Below, in pieces: positions 30,503 to 32,264 of a DNA stretch of 32,264 nt; positions within the stretch are counted from its first letter, which is position 1; every line of letters begins with the position of its first letter. The DNA is taken from the NCBI GenBank assembly GCA_049999725.1, contig JBNGIS010008568.1:1-32264 (forward strand), written 5' to 3'. The DNA is from Haplomitrium mnioides. Taxonomy: Eukaryota; Marchantiophyta; Haplomitriopsida; Calobryales. The notes beneath the pieces are model-generated. The model searched no databases and was not told the origin of the DNA. It saw nothing but the letters and a program-made list of their open reading frames with translations. A program made the translations under genes and the position numbers.

Positions 30503-30935
30503 TTCGGCAATCTACATGAGATGAAAGCTAGAATATTTATTTGTGTTGTTGCATCTCTGGATCCAAAGGGCAGACTGTTTTGGGTTGCCAAAGTTCTAAA
30601 AGTTTTGTCATTTGATGAGGAAGATCCTCCAAACCCGAAACGAGTACAAGTTCAATGGTTTACTTGTTTGGCTAAAGATGCATTTTTTGGACAATACTTC
30701 CCAGAAAAAATAATAGCAACAAAAGGGAAACGCAAATCCAAGTTACATATTGATGTACTTGATGTAACACAAATCACGATTCTATTTTTTGATTTTCTTC
30801 TTACCAAAAAAAAAAAATTTGAGGAAAACCACTCCAGCTACCATTAAAGCAAATCTATTTGAGTTCAAAAGACAAAAAACCCTAAATCTTGAAATTTTCA
30901 AGGAGATTCAACCACTGTCATTAATACTAAGATAG
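30503..30935 (+). pseudogene. Unrecognised gene fragment broken in a poly-A run
   Basis: The frame from ATG 30521 reads 108 codons and is protein-like: VASLDPKGRLFWVAKVLKV, DEEDPPNPKRVQVQWFTC, then KGKRKSKLHIDVLDVTQI. The FWVAKVLKV...VQWF pattern recalls BAH-like or chromatin-binding modules found in plant transposon and nuclear proteins, but this is a weak resemblance. At a run of A near 30806-30815 the frame slips. One frame over, similar-quality coding text (TPATIKANLFEFKRQKTLNL) continues to a stop at 30933. No intact N-terminus is present (a TGA lies about 35 bp before the ATG). Most likely a transposon-derived remnant lying next to dispersed repeat R. Confidence 0.5.
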
Positions 30936-31499
30936 ATCAAGCAAACCTTGATGAATCTTTGAAGTTGAATCCAAAGAAGTCGAGATGAGTGACTAAAGTC
31001 ATTCAAGAATTTTGTTCTATATTTTGTATTTTCAAGTATATTGTAATTTGAGATTATTATTTCATAAAGTACTTGAGAATCTTTTGAAGCAACTTGTTGA
31101 ATTTTTTTGCCAACTTGAACTTTTTACTTTAAATCATTCCAAGTTGAATGTTATTCTCTATAAATGAAACTTAAATCTTTAGCTAATATTTTTATTTGCT
31201 TTGTAAAAATATTTTCTTCTCAAAAGTGTAAGTATTTTGTTGCCAACTTTATTGTTTTCTAGAAGGGTTTAAGGTTATTGTCTCGCTAAAGCATCTGCCC
31301 AAATTGACTAACTGTTTTTTTCTTGTTAGAACTTTAATGTAAAACTTAAAACCTTTGAGTTTGACTAGATGTAAAGTTTGTACTTGTTTTTACTTTTAGA
31401 TTCTGAATTAGAAATCAAAATCTTTTGCGTGCGTAGAGTTTGTTGCAAAAAATAAAATGTTAATAGTTTGTATACTTGGTTGTAGAAGTGTGAACCATA
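30936..31499. other. AT-rich stretch, probably part of the repeat containing copy R
   Basis: No open frame, tandem repeat or RNA gene is visible. The boundary with copy R is gradual. Confidence 0.4.
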
Positions 31500-31581
31500 T
31501 ATGCGCATAGACTTTGACTTGTAAACGAAACATACAACGTACAAAAACTCTTCTGTGGAACCTAAAACCTAGGTTCTTGTT

Positions 31582-31745
31582 AGTCTTTGTTGTGGAATGT
31601 TTAGATGGTGAGTTCCGATTCCTATGTGTACATAGACTTTGGGCTGGAGTGTTCACATGTTGAGCTTGGATTCTTAAGCGTGCAGAGACTTTGGGGTGGA
31701 GTGTTTAGATGTTGAGTTTGGATTCTTATACGCGCATAGACTTTG
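31582..31745. repeat. 52-bp tandem repeat inside copy R, 3 copies
   Basis: AGACTTTGG recurs at 31634, 31686 and 31738, with a related AGTCTTTGTTGTGG at 31582, giving a 52-bp period. Each unit contains GTTTAGATG and GATTC followed by a variable CGCGCATA-like box. Copy L has a single equivalent unit near 1115-1165. Confidence 0.8.
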
Positions 31746-32051
31746 GAATGGAAGTCCAAGCCTTCAACAAGTTCTACTTCTCATATACAACCTTGAAGCT
31801 TCTTCATACAAAGACTGCTGATTACAACTTAGTATGTACATAAGTTATAGACTCTTTTGTAGATCTTGAGACCTTTGCTTGGTTGAATCAAGTCTAAAAC
31901 TTGGAGATGTTTCTTGTTTACAATCTTAATTAAATCTCTTTAGCTACTACCTTTTTGATTTTGAACTATGATACGTTTGTGTATATGCTTCGTTGAATTA
32001 TGAAATATTTTAAAATGTTGAAACCTTTTTGAAAGCCCACGTTAACTTTTG

Positions 32052-32129
32052 ATTGCATGGATTATCAACTACAAATGAAAGCTTTCTTCTTTCTTGAACT
32101 TTATAATAAAGCTCCTAAATCCATGCAAT
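32052..32129. repeat. Palindromic module of the dispersed repeat, copy R
   Basis: ATTGCATGGATT (32052-32063) and AAATCCATGCAAT (32117-32129) form inverted arms around an AAAGCTTTCTTC core. This is the counterpart of 729-804. Confidence 0.7.
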
Positions 32130-32264
32130 GTTTCATTTTCTTCATTTTTGTGTTTACTATTGCAAACTCATTCCCTTGACTTCTAGTCCCATTGGGCTTT
32201 TTCTTTATGTTTTGTAATTTTTTTTCCAAGAAAAAAGTTTGAAAGAGCACCATATCTACGTGCC

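Larger units (their letters stand above)
31500..32195 (-). repeat. Dispersed repeat, copy R (inverted partner of 668-1260)
   Basis: On the minus strand it aligns with copy L in the same order of anchors, from GACTAGAAGTCAAGGGAATG (rightmost, near 32172-32191) to CAAAGTCTATGCGC (near 31505-31520). It is longer than L because of a 52-bp tandem expansion. The family is unknown. Confidence 0.75.

Overview
This window looks like intergenic, repeat-dominated nuclear DNA of a land plant. It carries two Ty1/copia retrotransposons of a lineage I know from plant genomes (YGLKQSG reverse transcriptase, YVDD motif), plus remnants of tau-type glutathione S-transferase genes, a plant class. The DNA is AT-rich. 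The species cannot be read from the sequence. A non-seed vascular plant (fern or lycophyte) is a weak guess only. No intact host gene, tRNA, rRNA or bacterial-type operon is visible.

Layout. At 1-215 there is a 42-bp minisatellite. At 668-1260 lies a dispersed repeat (copy L) whose diverged partner (copy R) sits inverted at about 31500-32195. At 2950-3465 three inverted repeats follow one another, the last a 316-bp near-perfect hairpin. From 5748 to about 20975 there are two nested copia elements. Element A (5' LTR 5748-5981, ruined gag-pol 8339-12920, 3' LTR head 13151-13180) is heavily mutated. Element B (5' LTR 13181-13325, gag-pol 15325-20366, 3' LTR about 20792-20931) appears to have landed inside A's 3' LTR, because the next stretch of A's LTR resumes just after B. 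At 21119-22975 there are two broken GST copies, the second with its middle deleted. At 23717-24161 there is a 78-bp minisatellite. At about 24431-30095 there is a 5.7-kb array of roughly 110 copies of a 51-bp monomer with higher-order structure. At 30503-30935 there is a gene fragment of unknown function broken in a poly-A run, followed by copy R.

How the parts work together. Element B has a recognisable order: LTR with TATA box, primer-binding site matching a tRNA-Ile anticodon arm, long repetitive leader, Gag, nucleocapsid knuckle, protease, integrase, reverse transcriptase, RNase H, polypurine tract and LTR. It carries four in-frame stops, at least one frameshift and a damaged zinc knuckle, so it is probably not autonomous now. 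Its oddest trait is an in-frame 36-bp minisatellite, about 165 codons with its tail, inserted in the reverse transcriptase between the two catalytic halves. Six or more unrelated minisatellites in 32 kb, several with unit lengths divisible by three, are the window's main peculiarity. Three N-runs (400, 10 and 10 bases) all fall in tandem repeats.
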